Program-made: the position numbers and the translations under genes | The notes under the pieces: model-generated | The model's input: the letters and a program-made list of their open reading frames with translations, nothing else | Databases searched by the model: none | Told to the model about the DNA's origin: nothing | Part shown: one piece after another, positions 1 through 11,826 of the stretch | Layout: each line of letters starts with the position of its first letter | How positions within the stretch are numbered: the first letter of the stretch is position 1 | Assembly: GCA_033675265.1 (NCBI GenBank) | Contig: JAUJYZ010001091.1 | Span: forward strand, 203,245-267,244 | From: Actinostola sp. cb2023 | Taxonomy: Eukaryota > Cnidaria > Anthozoa > Actiniaria > Actinostolidae | Reading direction: 5' to 3' | DNA length: 64,000 bases

Positions 1-1216
1 TTGTTCATCTTAGAATTTAACCAGCTGTCTTGGCTGCATTTATAGTTCAAAGTCTTAAATTGTGACATATTTTGAAATTTGGTAAAAAATATTAAAACTT
101 GTTGTGAAATAAACCATAGTTATGTTTACGTGTTGTTGGTAAGATGTGTTGCAATCAAGTGTTGTGCTTTCCAGTATTACAGAAGATGGTTATTATATGA
201 AAGAAAATGGGAATTCTTACCATCAACGTGGTAAAAAATTAATGTTTTGGGTGATTTTTTGCCAAAAAGTCTACTTCAGAATATCGGAACTTAAAAAATA
301 ACGTGTTTCATGCTCTAACCTTTGCCTTTCAGATGACGTCTTGTAACTGCTTTTCCTTGAAGCCTCTGGCGATCCTGAAGACTTTTCACTGCGGGTTTGA
401 CGGGTTTGACGATCAACATTTTGGCTTTTCTCGTCCTTACTTGACATGATTACGGATCTTGCTTAACTTGTATTTAAGTTTGAAGAAAATGTAGATGCCA
501 CGGTGGGAAATTAAAGACAAAACCACTTGAGAGCAGTTGTGAAACAGTGATTTACTCTGTTATCAAACGCTTCAAACTAATGAAGAAAATACACTTGTTA
601 TAGAATGTTTCCGTCAATAAAAGCTATGTCAAATACTTACAATAGTATTTGTTTATGCATAACTTTACCTTAAATGTGGCTTCCCACCGTAATAATCGGT
701 TTGATGAAGAAAATAAGTGAGAGAAAAGTAAAAACTAGTGAAAACTAAATGAAAAGTGAAAAACACTGATTGCGTGATTCACTGACGTGACACGTACGTT
801 GCTAAGCAATAACATTGAATGACTTACGCACGAAAACGAGGCTGTTCACAATCAAACATGGCGGTTGAAATGGCAAGTTTACAATGTTAACGTTCTGAGT
901 TTCTTGAAGAAAAAGACTAAAATATAAATGGTTTGAAATTACAAATGGATTTAAAAAGTCTGTAGATACTTGAGGAACTTGTAAGGTACGTAAAATAATG
1001 TTATTTCAACAATATTGTTGTACGATCGAAAGTTCGATCAAGTTCACTGAGTTCGTGAATTAACAGTAAACGTCCTAGGCCTAGAAGCACTTCTACCTTG
1101 TAAGTACCGGTTGCTCGTCAATTTTGTTAACGGTCGTTGAGAAGGGTTTGGCGCCAACGAAAATACCGCTGACTTTCATCATTGGGATTTCTGCCGATCG
1201 TTCTCTAATAGTCGAT
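1..1216. other. No clear gene; AT-rich intergenic or intronic DNA
   Basis: I see no convincing coding region except a possible short minus-strand exon at 320-447 (listed separately). An ATG in a 'gatgaagcATGGCGG'-like context at about 858 opens a frame of only about ten codons. No repeat array was recognised. Confidence 0.5.
320..447 (-). CDS. Possible first coding exon, polar Ser/Lys-rich N-terminus
   Basis: On the minus strand an ATG at 447-445 opens a frame of about 42 codons beginning MSSKDEKSQNVDRQ and very rich in Ser, Lys, Arg and Gln. It runs into a plausible splice donor (AAAG followed by GTTAGA, donor at 319-318). The composition looks like a disordered N-terminal tail, as seen in gag-like or nuclear proteins, but no domain is recognisable and no partner exon lies to the left inside the window. 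It could be chance. Confidence 0.2.
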
Positions 1217-1462
1217 GGTTATCAGTCTAGATTAGTATCAATTTTGATAACGCTCTTTTGTTTTGATATTTGAGAAATGAAAGCATTCATTAGCTAATCA
1301 GAAGTCAGTATCAGGCAGCAGTGATGACGGATGAAGGCGGCCAACAAATATTTCAGTTGAATTGTGGAGAATTCCCATATCAGACCTGCCAAATTTATAA
1401 TTTGGTTTACTATGATGTTATTAAAAAACATGGAAATGTGTTTAAAAATGAAGTATATAATA

Positions 1463-1944
1463 GGCCCTTTGCAGCTAGAGGTCACGTGCTTGGATACCGC
1501 ATAGCTACGCCATGCTGGAGAGCAAGCTCTCCAGTAAACAAAAGCCAATTTGAGGTCAAGCACGTGCGGTTTTTACACAAATATTTCTTCGTTTTAAAGC
1601 TCTAATTCCGTGCATCTCTAAAAGACTCGCATGTACTATATTTCGCTTCAAGTTGTAGTTAGTTTTCTGTCAAAAAAGCAAGTTTTTAGAGAAGATTTGA
1701 CCATCGTTGATGCAAGGTTTTTGACGCTTCGACACGAACAACATGGCGACACCGCAAGGTATGTACTTCAAACAACGGCTTGTAAAACGGCTTGTTGCCC
1801 GTTTATCTAATCTAACGAAACTGTTTTAATTCCTATAATGATGTTCAAACTCGTGATGCTCCTAAACCATGCAGGGAGAAAATGATACAAATGCTTTTTA
1901 TAACATCGAAAACTTTGACTAAACTTCGTCATAATTTACTCGAC
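1463..1944 (+). repeat. Left terminal inverted repeat of ISL2EU-like element
   Basis: About 480 bp matching 5923-6406 in inverted orientation with scattered single-base differences and a short indel near 1871. It includes an ATG (1743) followed by four codons and a GTATGT donor, so each repeat carries what looks like a promoter and a 5' exon. Confidence 0.85.
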
Positions 1945-3306
1945 AGCGTCAAGCGCTACAGGCCGCGATCAAACTCAAGACTTTACCCAATATCTTACTT
2001 CCTTTTCGGAGTTAACGTTTGCTATTGTCGAACAGTACGCAAAGGACAAGTCTGGCTGCCAAAGCATTTCAAAGGCATACAAGTTTTTGCGGAACCAGGA
2101 TATTTTTAGGATATCAAAGGTGTGTATATTTTAACTGATTGAATCACGCTAAACTAAAATGTTTTCAAAACCTTATCGTGTATTTATTATCTCTTTAAAG
2201 TAACCTACACATTGGATTCTGCTACCGTGAGCTCAAGATGCTACAGGTCCATGAGAAAAAATGAAACCCCGCATTCTCTGGAAGCAACAATAAAGTTGGC
2301 TGATAAGTCGTTGGCTGGAAGATGTTCGTGTGTTGCTGGATTGAGTGGATACTGCAACCATGTTATAGGCCTTCTATACTACCTGGCTCACTGCAAACAA
2401 CTTGGTTTGAAATCACTCCCTGATGACTTGACGTGCACAAGCATGAAACAACGGTGGAGCGTTCCAAGAGGAAAACAGACTGAACAAAAGGAAAGAAACC
2501 ACAAATAGGGGCTGACTACAGTAAATTTATAAAGAGCAATATGTACTCTCCAGCAAAGATGTATGGAACACTGACAAAATAATATTTCAATGACATTAAC
2601 CCTAAGCCACTTATAGCAACTGTTATTCCAAGTGTAGACAAGCTTGCCAGTATTCCATTTGTGCCATGCAAATATGGTAATGTTCCCAAAGGATGTGTGC
2701 TCTCTTACCAACAAAAGTTGTCACAGGAATACATTATTAATGACTTCACGTGCACTGCATTCCCTGAGCTACCACTGGACACTTCTGAGAACAGATTCAA
2801 CAACAATGTGTCTATCTGTCTTAGCCAGAAGAAGCAGGCAGCCCTAGAAGCACTGGCGGTCACCAAAGAAACATCACTTTCACTGCAAGAAAGAACTGTA
2901 ACTCAGGGTGCAAGCAACCTCTGGCACCTGTTACGTAAAAAGAGGATAACTGCCAGTAAATTCGGTAGAGCAGCACGCACAGAGTGACAAACTTTGAAAC
3001 CTTGGTTACCCAGCTCAACCCAAGCCGTCAGGTAGTAACTGCACCTATGAGGAGGGGGATTGATATGGAACCTCAGACAGCAATGATCTATGCAAAGTCA
3101 GCGAAGGATGATGGTGTAAATTTATTTCCATCAGGGCTAATTATTAACCCTAAATGTCCATGGCTTGGGTGTAGCAAGGTGTATGACCCTCAAGCAGCTC
3201 ACAATGGATACAATCCTTTTGGACTACTAGAAATCAAGGTGGTGAAGGAGGGGGAGACAGACTTTGCAAATGTAAGATATCTCAGAAAGAACCCAGTCAC
3301 TAATTA
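1743..3306 (+). pseudogene. SWIM zinc finger plus YqaJ-type nuclease, broken
   Basis: This is the accessory gene of the ISL2EU-like element. A short first exon MATPQ lies inside the terminal repeat (1743-1758, donor GTATGT). It can splice in phase to an open exon at 1945-2122, and then to a region from about 2202. That region holds a SWIM zinc finger (CSC...GYCNH, about 2325-2375; C-x-C-xn-C-x-H) followed by a YqaJ-like exonuclease. The nuclease shows a conserved KKRITASKFG block, GIDMEPQTA (metal-binding Glu) and GLLEIKVV (the E-x-K motif, about 3222-3245). Breaks are a TAG after 2505, a TAA near 2578, and a TGA with frameshift at 2985. The family's Ser-Pro-Asp-Gly motif is reduced to LGCSKVYD at about 3165-3186, as if nine bases were lost, removing the catalytic Asp. 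The frame stops at 3304-3306, so the usual C-terminal part is missing. The exon 2-3 junction is not resolved. Confidence 0.7.
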
Positions 3307-3846
3307 ATGAGTTTAATTAAAAAAACAATGACATTTATTATTATCAAGTCCAATGCCAGCTAGCACTGACAGGCCTAGACTGGTGTGACTTTTTTAGCTA
3401 TATGAGAGATTATCTCTTTGTTTGTACCAGGATATTCCTTTTGGAATTTTTTTTTTTTCAGGAAGCAAAAGTTAAGGTAGATATTTTCAATATTACTTGG
3501 ATTAATGGGATATAAGTGCATGACCCAAAAAGAAGCTAAAGTAACCATAATTGTGATTATTAAATAATTGAATCTACACCATCAATGAATAGTAATGAAA
3601 CAAGGCTGCTGTAAAATGATTGTATTTCAACTATTTATTATATTTATTAAAAAAACACCTATAAGTCTCCAAATAAACTAGACATCATTTAACAAGGAAG
3701 TATAATTATTACACCTTCGATTCATTTGCGGTGTAGATTGATATGCCTTTTTCTGTAAATAAATAAAACGTTCAATAACAATATATATATATATATATAC
3801 CAGTAATCTGCTATCGCTATCCAAGATCATCTTAGTGGAAATTAAT
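3307..3846. other. Spacer between the two convergent transposon genes
   Basis: AT-rich, with a (TA)n run at about 3781-3799 and no open frame of note. It is presumably the 3' untranslated region of both genes. Confidence 0.5.
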
Positions 3847-5915
3847 TCACTGATTATTCTGACTGCCGTTGGCTTTTAAAATCAAAGGGCCTTGAAAATT
3901 AGTGAGAAGGCAAGCTACTGTATATAACTGATTAATGGATCCTAGTGTTGACAATGGCACATCAGAATCAAATAAGTGATATTCCTTAATTCTTCTGATT
4001 GCTCTCTCCACATGAATTCTGAGTTTTGCAATGGTCTTGGTTTCCTGGACATCAGCTGCTGTGAATTGAGCCTGACTCTGAAGGAAAGGGGGGATGTTTT
4101 AAACCTACCCCCTTGTCATTTAACATATGCTCGATATCAAAACCTTTGTCTGCCATCACTGAATCACCTGGCTCTAATAAATCTAAAATACCTCTACATC
4201 TTGTGATTTCCTTGTCAGATGTAGCACCTGTATACAAACAAGAAATAAAGGAAACTGCTCCATATGGTGTAAGTAGTACTCTTATATGAAGAATACAATT
4301 GAGATTGAAGCAAAAGTGAGGTTGGAGTCTGCACACAAATTTATGTGCAGTCCAGGATGACTCTGACTTGTGGTTGGGTAAAGTGTACGGAACCCTTCAG
4401 GCATATACTGTTTGACATCATCACTTGATGGCCAGATCGTCTGACTTCCCAAGAGCTAGAAAATACAGGTAATTAGTCCAAGTTATCAGTTTTCTGCTCA
4501 CCGATGACATGTGAATATGAAATCGATGAGCTAGATATTGCTCATAAAGGCCTAGCTTGAGGCGAACAAGAAACATAAACACTTCATCAATGAGTTGCAT
4601 AGTTCTTGCTTGTGGACGACTTTCCCTTTCTCCAGATGCATAGCAGTAAGTCATTGTTTGTGCTGTTGGTCTTAAGAATTCATAAAACAGCTTAACATGC
4701 TCATACGATGGGAATCCAGTATAAAATTTGATTGAGTCATTATCTGTCATAAATCTTTCTAGCCCAAATTTGTGTAAAGCTAGCTGCTCTGCTGCATTTC
4801 TTCGTGAATTGTCCATGTCAATACTGGCTTTAGCCTTCATTGCTTCAGCTCCTTCCAAGGCAGCTGCTGTTTCATCCCTACTTTTTGTCAGTTCATGTTT
4901 TGTAGCTAACAGCTCAGCACGAACAGCTTCCAGCTCCTCTTGCATTGACTGCATATTAATAATTGGCTCCATTGCCTCACTTTCCTCTCCTTCATCACTC
5001 TCACTTTCATCAGTTTGGGTTTCCCTAGAGTATTCACAAAATGTTTATTATTAGGGTTTGTTTGCAAATAAATTAATCAATATCAAATAGAATGGGAAAA
5101 CAGCATGCGCCACATAACCCTAAGTGCACGTCATATATCTATGAAACAATACAAGTGCTGTTTATAATTTTATATTGTTTCGTTTCATTGCTATTTAGTA
5201 CCAATTAGTTAGGACTGTTTCACGGATGCATGGTGTGCACTCTATACAATATACAAATGTAAAAGCTTACTTGTCTTATTGATCTCATCTTATATATATG
5301 TTATTGAACATCAAATGAATTTAAGTTACATGTACATGTAACTGTACCTATCAATGTGCCGAATGATCTTTCTCCTTGTTTTTAGTTTTGATGACCAGTC
5401 AAACTTGGTTGGAATGGCTCCCCTTTTGAGTAGAATTCGTCCTGCATTATCAGCTGGCTGATAGTCCTCGTCAATGAAGTGTCTTGAACATATCCTGGTA
5501 TTGCTAGTTATCTACATGTACAAAATGTAAACATCTGAACATTAACAATGTCCAGCTAATAAAACCAAACTATTTTTTCTGGTAAAAACATTAAGTTTGA
5601 GTCGCCTGAGACATGCACAATCCATCGATCTGTTTTTAAAATTACTGATATATTCAACATACACATGTTTCGAACGTATAAATAACTTACATACAATGTA
5701 CATTGTACCTTGAAATCGGGACCTTCGTCTCGTATTTTGACGAGCCAGTGTTTTCTTGTTTCTTTGCCAGCCTCTCCACCCGCCAGTCGATGGAACTTTA
5801 GTTCATTATGATATCTAGAATCCCCATTACACTGGGGGACACAGCAGTGGAAACGAGACTTCTTTCTTGGTTGAGGCAAAGGCTCTTGTTCGCTCTCTTG
5901 ATCATTTAGTATCAC
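3847..5915 (-). pseudogene. THAP-domain DDE (IS5/Harbinger-like) transposase, broken
   Basis: Read on minus. Exon 5915-5709 holds the first half of a THAP zinc finger (FHCCVPQCNGD, then HRLAGG and W). A GT-AG intron (5708-5512) joins in phase to 5511-5348, which supplies the C-x2-H part (RICSRHF) and the basic end. A further exon from about 5025 encodes a Glu/Ala-rich coiled coil, a helix-turn-helix domain (FYTGFPSYEHVKLFYEFL...), then the DDE_Tnp_4 catalytic domain. Catalytic signatures are visible in broken frames: VILDCT with a TAA at 4343-4341 immediately after it, MADKGF at about 4140, and RIHVERAI near 3965. Frameshifts lie near 4455, 4265-4290 and 4070; the C-terminus ends at TGA 3849-3847. 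The family's order HTH, D, D, E is complete, so this was once a whole transposase. The protein would bind the element ends and cut them. Confidence 0.8.
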
Positions 5916-5922
5916 CTACAGA

Positions 5923-6406
5923 GTCGAGTAAATTATGACGAAGTTTAGTCAAAGTTTTCGATGTTATAAAACGCATTTGTATCATTTTCTCCCTGGTTTA
6001 GGAGCATCACGAGTTTGAACATCATTATAGGAATTAAAACAGTTTCTTTAGATTAGATAAACGGGCAACAAGCCGTTTTACAAGCCGTTGTTTGAAGTAC
6101 ATACCTTGCGGTGTCGCCATGTTGTTCGTGTCGAAGCGTCAAAACCTTGCATCAACGATGGCTAAATCTTCTCTAAAAACTTACTTTTTTGACAGAAAAC
6201 TAACTACAACTTGAAGCGAAATATAGTACATGCAAGTCTTTTAGAGTTTAACGGAATTAGAGCTTTAAAACGAAGACATCTTTTGTGTAAAACCGCACGT
6301 GCTTGACCTCAAATTGGCTTTTGTTTACTGGAGAGCTTGCTATCCAGCATGGCGTAACTATGCGGTATCCAAGCACGTGACCTCTAGCTGCAAAGGGCAA
6401 AGGGCC
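5923..6406 (-). repeat. Right terminal inverted repeat of ISL2EU-like element
   Basis: Inverted copy of 1463-1944. It carries the same ATG and GTATGT donor (about 6120 on minus), here placed to serve the transposase gene; in this copy the first exon does not join the THAP exon at 5915 in phase. Confidence 0.85.
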
Positions 6407-6408
6407 TA

Positions 6409-7900
6409 TTGTACACTTGATTGATAAATTTAAATTATCCTTATTATGCATCAGTCAAATCCAAGAGCGCTCGTCCTCATTTGACCTCTGACTGCCCAAT
6501 GCTGGTTTTCTGAAAGAGAAATTTAATAATAGCATTTATTAAATTATCTTACGAAAGCATTTGGGGAGAAGATGAACATTTAAATTACATACAGGCAACG
6601 ATAAGATATACCCGGGAAGATATCTGGATGCTTACAACTGTACGTGGCAAAGGCCATGCGTACTTCTACTTATGTACTGTTCTAATAAAGCGGTAATCAA
6701 CAATTCTGATAGGAAATTTAAATATCGTCAATAGAATGTAATCGATATTATTATACCAGCAGGTGATGGGACAGCTACTGAATCAAACTCCAGTCAATAC
6801 CAAAGGCACTCTTATAACGCTAGTTGCTAGTCAAGTATGAACAGCGGGCGGAGCGCGATTAAATAAGCAATGTAAGTACATACATAACCTCCGCGGCCCA
6901 CTCGTACGGTCCGCAGTCCATCTCGGCACAGAAAATAAATCTCCTTTGCCATGATTTCTCTCCATTGCTCCGAAAACCAGCCCAAGTGAAGCTTTGAATA
7001 ATTATCTTTCACGTCATAGCTTTGGATTTCGCAAAGTCTTTCGGGAATATTTTATATTAAAATAATCTAGAAAATAAAATATTTACTGCGAGAAAAACCG
7101 AAATATTTTAGCCGAAATATTGGCGTTATCAAAATTGATACTAATCTGGACTGGTTATTGTTTACCACCCCTTGAGAATGGTCAAAAGGGTGAAACTGGC
7201 TTTAAAAGTGAATTAAGAGTGATAAAAAAAGATTATATAAAGTTTTTAAGTATAGTTGATTTAAAATATAGGTTTTAGCTCGAAAATCCAAAATGGCCGC
7301 CGTCGCTCGGAAGAAATAGTGTTGGCATTCAAAGGGTTAACATTATTGTAATAATTGAAAAGCATATGCTTAGCATTTCCTCTTGGACATTAATATTCAG
7401 GAACAATAATCTGAGTTCAAACGACCATAGGACCATTTTTCAGTGACTGGATTGAAAATGTTAGACCTTTGTCAAATTAAAACTAGACCTTGTACATGCA
7501 AGGTACACTCGTGCCCTGTATGTTGGGTTGGAACTACTATATATGACATATCGAAGCTTTGTATACACACTGAAGAATTGGGATCCCTGTGGGAGTGTGG
7601 ATTTCGAAGTTTGTATATACATGTATACAGGTATTTAAAAAAACGTTGCTACTGAATACTGTATTCCAAGAACGAAATGCATTTTTGGACTCGTGTAATA
7701 TTGTCAAAAGTAAAATAAATAATAATAATGTATTTTATTTTTTGTGTATTCAATTCCATCAGAAACAATATACTAGCTCCATATGGCGAACACATCGCTG
7801 TATATTTACTTTTTATTTCAAAATAACGAGGCCCACAATGCTCTTTGGTCTTGGAATGCACTATTCAGTATGCAGTATTCAGTTGTCAAGTTTTTTTTGA
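6409..7900. other. No recognisable gene
   Basis: After the right arm of the outer palindrome (to 7159) the sequence is unique-looking AT-rich DNA. Short frames at 7443-7655 and 7589-7900 lack composition or motifs of real proteins. The end 'tttgaaatagctgtat' (about 7897-7912) matches the terminus of the MITE at 8889-9173 and is probably a remnant. Confidence 0.45.
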
Positions 7901-8010
7901 AATAGCTGTATGAGTTAAATTTCCGCTTCTACAAAACCTCCGTTCCATAGCTTGTTCTTCAAATACTTTCTACAAATAAAGATTGGTAGTTATTTGTTAT
8001 TTAAAGGGGG

Positions 8011-8563
8011 ACTCTGACGAAAATCGATTGAAATTTAATTTTGCTGAAACTTCATTGAATAATTATTCAAGGGTCTAATAATCACTAGTTAAAATATTTT
8101 TTCGATATTCCATAGGGAAGTACTATATATTTTTGAATCCTTAGAGGTGTCAGTGACGCCATCTACTTAACCCAAACATTCAGCTCCATACATTTCGTTC
8201 TTTGTATTTTGTGAGTAAAACTATATCAATGTTTTGTTCAGATAACAGCTCTGCATTGAACAAAACTGGTCAGGCAATCAATCCAGCTAAACACAAACAA
8301 TCTAAGAAAACTCCTTCAACCAAACTTTCAGCTTCATAGAAATAAAATAATTCCAGAAACAAAACACAAAGAAATGTATGGAGCGAAGCTGTGTTGATTG
8401 TTTGGGTTGAGTAGATGACCTCACTGACACTTCCAATTATTCATATTTTAAAATACTTCCCATAGTAATTTTGAGAAAACACATTAAACAGTAATTGTAT
8501 GGCTCTTTGAGATTATTTCAGTGAAGTTTCAACTAAATTAAATTTCGAACGATTTTCTTTAGA
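8011..8563. mobile_element. Palindromic MITE, family M1, copy 1
   Basis: The left end (cgattgaaatttaa...tgaaacttcattgaataat) is inverted at the right end (about 8510-8560), and the inner sequence is partly self-complementary as well. A second copy in the same orientation lies at 62357-62886 with the same order of segments throughout. No coding capacity. Confidence 0.75.
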
Positions 8564-8602
8564 GGCTTATTTAGTGGGATTCGGTAAATGGCAGACCCTA
8601 TA

Positions 8603-8886
8603 CACACCTATTTCAACTAACGTTGTCGCGTTCAAAGCAACAAGCGTCAAGCCAAGACCGAAGTGAAAACTGGTTTTGTGTTGGCAAATTATTCAAATCA
8701 GACCTATTTTCTATGGAACGAAGTGTGATATGCAAACAAGCACGTGAAAATGTTCACATTTTGTAAGTTGTTCTCATAGAAACATTTGTGATTTAAATAA
8801 TTGTCAGCACATAACCAGCATTCACTTCGGTCTTGGCTTGACGCTTGTTGGTTTGAACGCGAAAACGTTTTTTTGAAAAAGGTGTA
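8603..8886. mobile_element. Palindromic MITE with long arms
   Basis: The arm at about 8603-8665 (containing 'caagccaagaccgaagtgaa') is inverted at about 8820-8886. The termini read ACACCTATTTCAA and the complement of TTGAAAAAGGTGT. The central part is also weakly palindromic. It abuts the next MITE at 8889. Confidence 0.65.
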
Positions 8887-8888
8887 CA

Positions 8889-9173
8889 GCTATTTCAAAA
8901 AAGGTTGGTGAAGGTTTTGTTGCATCTTGCATGTTGCATGTTGCATACCAAGCCCGAAATGCACCATGGGCGATGTGAATGGGTCAGCGAAAGGTCACAA
9001 CAATGTGGACTCTTGGAATTTTCCCAAACTTTATCTTCACAATATGAAGCCGGCATATTTTCTTCTGTATGTGCATGCTGACATTGTTTACATATGATCC
9101 ACAATACATTTCGGGCTTGGTATGCAACATGCAAGATGCAACAAAACTGGTACCAACCTTTTTTGAAATAGCT
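8889..9173. mobile_element. Palindromic MITE with AGCTATTTCAAAAAAGG ends
   Basis: Termini AGCTATTTCAAAAAAGGTTGGT and its inverse are near-perfect over 22 bp. Sub-terminal TTGCATCTTGCATGTTGCATACCAAGCCCGAAATG-type sequence is inverted near 9105-9145. No coding capacity. Confidence 0.7.
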
Positions 9174-9365
9174 GTATATGATCGTGCTCGTCAGTCTCTA
9201 AGTGTTTGGTCAAGCTTCGTTTCTTTCAACGTACTGACTTCTGGATTTGCTATCCAGGTTTGTGAGTCACTTCTTGTTGTGAAGCCATTTTGATAGTGTT
9301 TGGGAGTGATAGAAAAAGTTTAGTCCGTTTATGTCCGTTTAAGCTGCGGCCGATCTGCTTACCAA

Positions 9366-10961
9366 ATGGCGACTGGTTGCTCTATCTCAAACACGGGCTC
9401 GATATCTTACGAGGATTCTGAATTTAACTTCATTCCGGGTTAATATCAGCCCATTGAAACCGAGAAGCTGCCAGCCGTATTTCTAGTACTAGTAGAGTGA
9501 TCACAACGAAGACGATGTAATATTTGATGGCATAGAACCTACTTTATACTCAAAAGCCGAAAAGCAACGAAGACTGGAATATTTGATGGACCGATTAGCA
9601 GGAAAGGAGAGTCTCGGCAACTGGTAAGCTAGTGATTTGGAAATGGTTTGTTTGTTTCTAGTAATACACAAATGTCACTACAAACCTGGACAAACTACGC
9701 TATTGAAAAACAAATGCTCTTGAACGATTAGCTTTTTAAATACTTTTCGAAGCGAAACGTTCCTCAATCAAACAAAATATGTGACTCAATGTATCGTAAA
9801 CAGACTAAACAGTGATCTAGGGAAACCGATCTACAGGTATCATTTATACCGGCAACTCAATAAGCTCAATGACTAATTGTGATCGCATTTTCTCCTGCAT
9901 TGTCAGCCAATAGGCTGAAATGCCACTGCTACTATATCGATCAATCAATTATATATAGCCTGTATAATACTGCAATAATAATAATCTCAGCTATACTATA
10001 AGACCTTTATTAATGATCAGTAACTATTTCGCAAATTTATTTATTTTACTTATCATTGAATAATAATAACCGATACTGTTTTTTATTATATCAGTAGAAT
10101 ATAATTTATAAAAAAACTCCCATGACTGAGTGTTATTGAGCAATGCATTGAGGCCCTAACTTCCAAATTAGTACTGGAAGAAGTGCAGAATCCACCAGAT
10201 TGAATAACTCAATATGTTCAATTGTCCATTACAAAAAAGAGCAGGGGACTGGGAACGAGTTTATTATATTAATGTAATTACGAAATTAAGTTTATGGCAT
10301 GAAACAACATGTTGAAATTATCATATGTGCAAAGTTTGATGTGATTTGAGTGAATTCTGTCGGAATTATAAACTTTTTAATTTTTTTAATTTTACAGTGA
10401 ATGTATGGTTTGGGTGACAACGCAAAAAAATACAGAGTTTGTAAGGGAAAATGTACATCTTTGATGCCCTCTAGCATCGTCGTCAATATTAAGCCAAAGT
10501 TCACCAAACTTTCCAGATTAGCTAAGTTTGATCTGCTCTGCTAGTTTCTTATTGAATTAGTTTTACGGACTTGGTCCCAGTCCTCTGCTCTTTTTTGTAA
10601 TGGCCAATTGTCATATCCCAACAACTTGAATTTGTACATCTTTCATTTATAAATGTAATACTCATTACAATGAAGGGTTCTTAAAATGCATATAAATGTC
10701 ACTACAAACTTCGTAGTTTCATCCCAGAGATACACTGTGGTACAAAATGTGTAAGTGGGTGTATTTTGATTGATTGTTTTGATTTTTTTTAGGTTTATGA
10801 GAAGTGTGGCATCAGATAATTGACCCAACTTGTTCATGGCCGTGTGGGGAAAAACAGGATTCCACTCCCTGTATGTGCTTATCATGCAAAAGGACAAAAT
10901 TTAGACCTAACGATATCGAGGAACATTTTGTGGGCTTTCAAGATGATGAAATGGAATAGAC
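9366..10961 (+). pseudogene. Gene of the 'P2X7-receptor-like C-terminal zinc domain' type, broken
   Basis: Three separated pieces match the cysteine-rich cytoplasmic domain found in many invertebrate proteins annotated as P2X purinoceptor 7-like. Piece 1 (about 9366-9626): MATGCSISNTG, then after a frameshift EKQRRLEYLMDRLAGKESLGNW ending at a GTAAGC donor. Piece 2 (about 10136-10225): EALTSKLVLEEVQNPPD, a stop where Cys is expected, ITQYV. Piece 3 (about 10795-10961): TQLVHGRVGK..RIPLPVCAYHAK, a frameshift, then FRPNDIEEHFVGFQDDEME and a stop. The Cys-rich centre of the domain is not visible. A MITE interrupts the gene directly after piece 2. In cnidarian genomes this domain is often carried by repeats or multi-copy genes, so it may be a mobile-element passenger rather than a host gene. 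Confidence 0.5.
10228..10606. mobile_element. MITE with CCATTACAAAAAAGAGCAG ends
   Basis: About 40-bp terminal inverted repeats (10230-10260 and 10562-10605). It is flanked by caattgt on the left and ccaattgt on the right, which fits a 7-8 bp target duplication of the hAT sort. It interrupts the P2X7-like pseudogene. Confidence 0.7.
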
Positions 10962-11155
10962 CTCTTGAGCTTGTATGCAAATTGCCCATTTCAGATCATG
11001 TGATGTAAACATATGATATTCTCTGGAGAAGTGTTCCTTTATATTTCTGAAATTTATTCGTTCATATTGAAAGGACTAATTATCCAGAGAACACCATGTT
11101 TACATCACATGATCTGAAATGGGCAATTCACATACGAAGCTAAAGAGGTCTATTG
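10957..11155. mobile_element. Short near-perfect palindromic MITE
   Basis: The two halves (AATAGACCTCTTGAGCTT... and its inverse) pair over about 75 bp each, with 'gcccatttcagatcatgtga' at 10983-11002 present in inverse near 11100-11120. Its left end overlaps the stop codon of the P2X7-like piece. Confidence 0.75.
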
Positions 11156-11159
11156 CATT

Positions 11160-11793
11160 CATGAATAGAACATGTATTATATATGCACATATTGTTTCAT
11201 TCATTCAAGGTGCTATTAGGGCAGTCCTTTATATTTTATGGCCTTTCATGGGATTTTTGCAAATTCTGCATCCTGGTTGAGCTTTAATTTGTTTGTGACA
11301 TGGTATATTAATTTCACAATCCCTTGTTGTTTGTTGTTCAGACCCTGAAATGTACAAATGTAAACATAAGTCAGGTGTAATTCAGAGTACCATAGCATTG
11401 CATTTATCTAACTTTTTAAATTATCAATACCCATTTATGTGATGTTGTGTTTTATTTAATAGTGATAAACTTTGATCATGAAATATAAAATCATGTATAT
11501 TGTGTTTTACCTGCTGAAGTAGGGGGTACATCTACGACAACCATGCTTTTTCTTTTCTCCCGTAAGTCAATAGCTTCTCATCTTGATTGCTTTTCCAGCA
11601 TGACATTTACTGATCAGGGCAGGCATCATAGTCTCAAGTTCTTCAATGGTTGCTATAGGGTTTTTGTTGTTGAGCCTCTAGGAATGTGTTGTAAATGTCA
11701 CCAATGTAGTCTGTTGAGATCAGTAGTTACAATGTAACATTTACAATACATTTTGTTTGTTACTCCAAGCAACCCATATGTATATATCTATTT

Positions 11794-11826
<33 letters not shown>

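Larger units (their letters stand above)
1463..6406. mobile_element. ISL2EU-like DNA transposon, full length but degenerate
   Basis: The element is bounded by about 480-bp terminal inverted repeats that begin GGCCCTTTGC. TA dinucleotides at 1461-1462 and 6407-6408 can be read as a 2-bp target duplication, though the ends themselves (AATAGGCC...GGCCTATT) are palindromic so the exact border is ambiguous. Inside are two convergent genes: SWIM/YqaJ on plus (1743-3306) and a THAP-domain DDE transposase on minus (3847-5915). Carriage of a YqaJ-type nuclease beside an IS5-like THAP transposase with 2-bp duplications is the published hallmark of the ISL2EU superfamily. Both genes carry frameshifts or lost active-site residues, so this copy is dead. 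The right end has an extra 7-8 bp duplication (caaagggcaaagggcc). Confidence 0.75.
1217..7159. mobile_element. Outer palindromic element enclosing the ISL2EU-like transposon
   Basis: The 37-bp segment at 1217-1253 (core 'attagtatcaattttgataa') recurs inverted at 7123-7159 with about three mismatches. Subtracting the 4.94 kb transposon nested at 1463-6406 leaves about 1 kb, a size usual for a MITE or a small nonautonomous element. The right inner part contains a 61-codon minus frame (6827-7012) with no recognisable domain. Ends are defined only by the repeat match; no target duplication is evident. Confidence 0.4.

Noticed and set aside
1294..1605. Overlapping frames on both strands near 1.3-1.6 kb
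   Set aside because: They cross the border of the transposon terminal repeat and recur inverted at 6257-6451, so they are repeat sequence and not genes.
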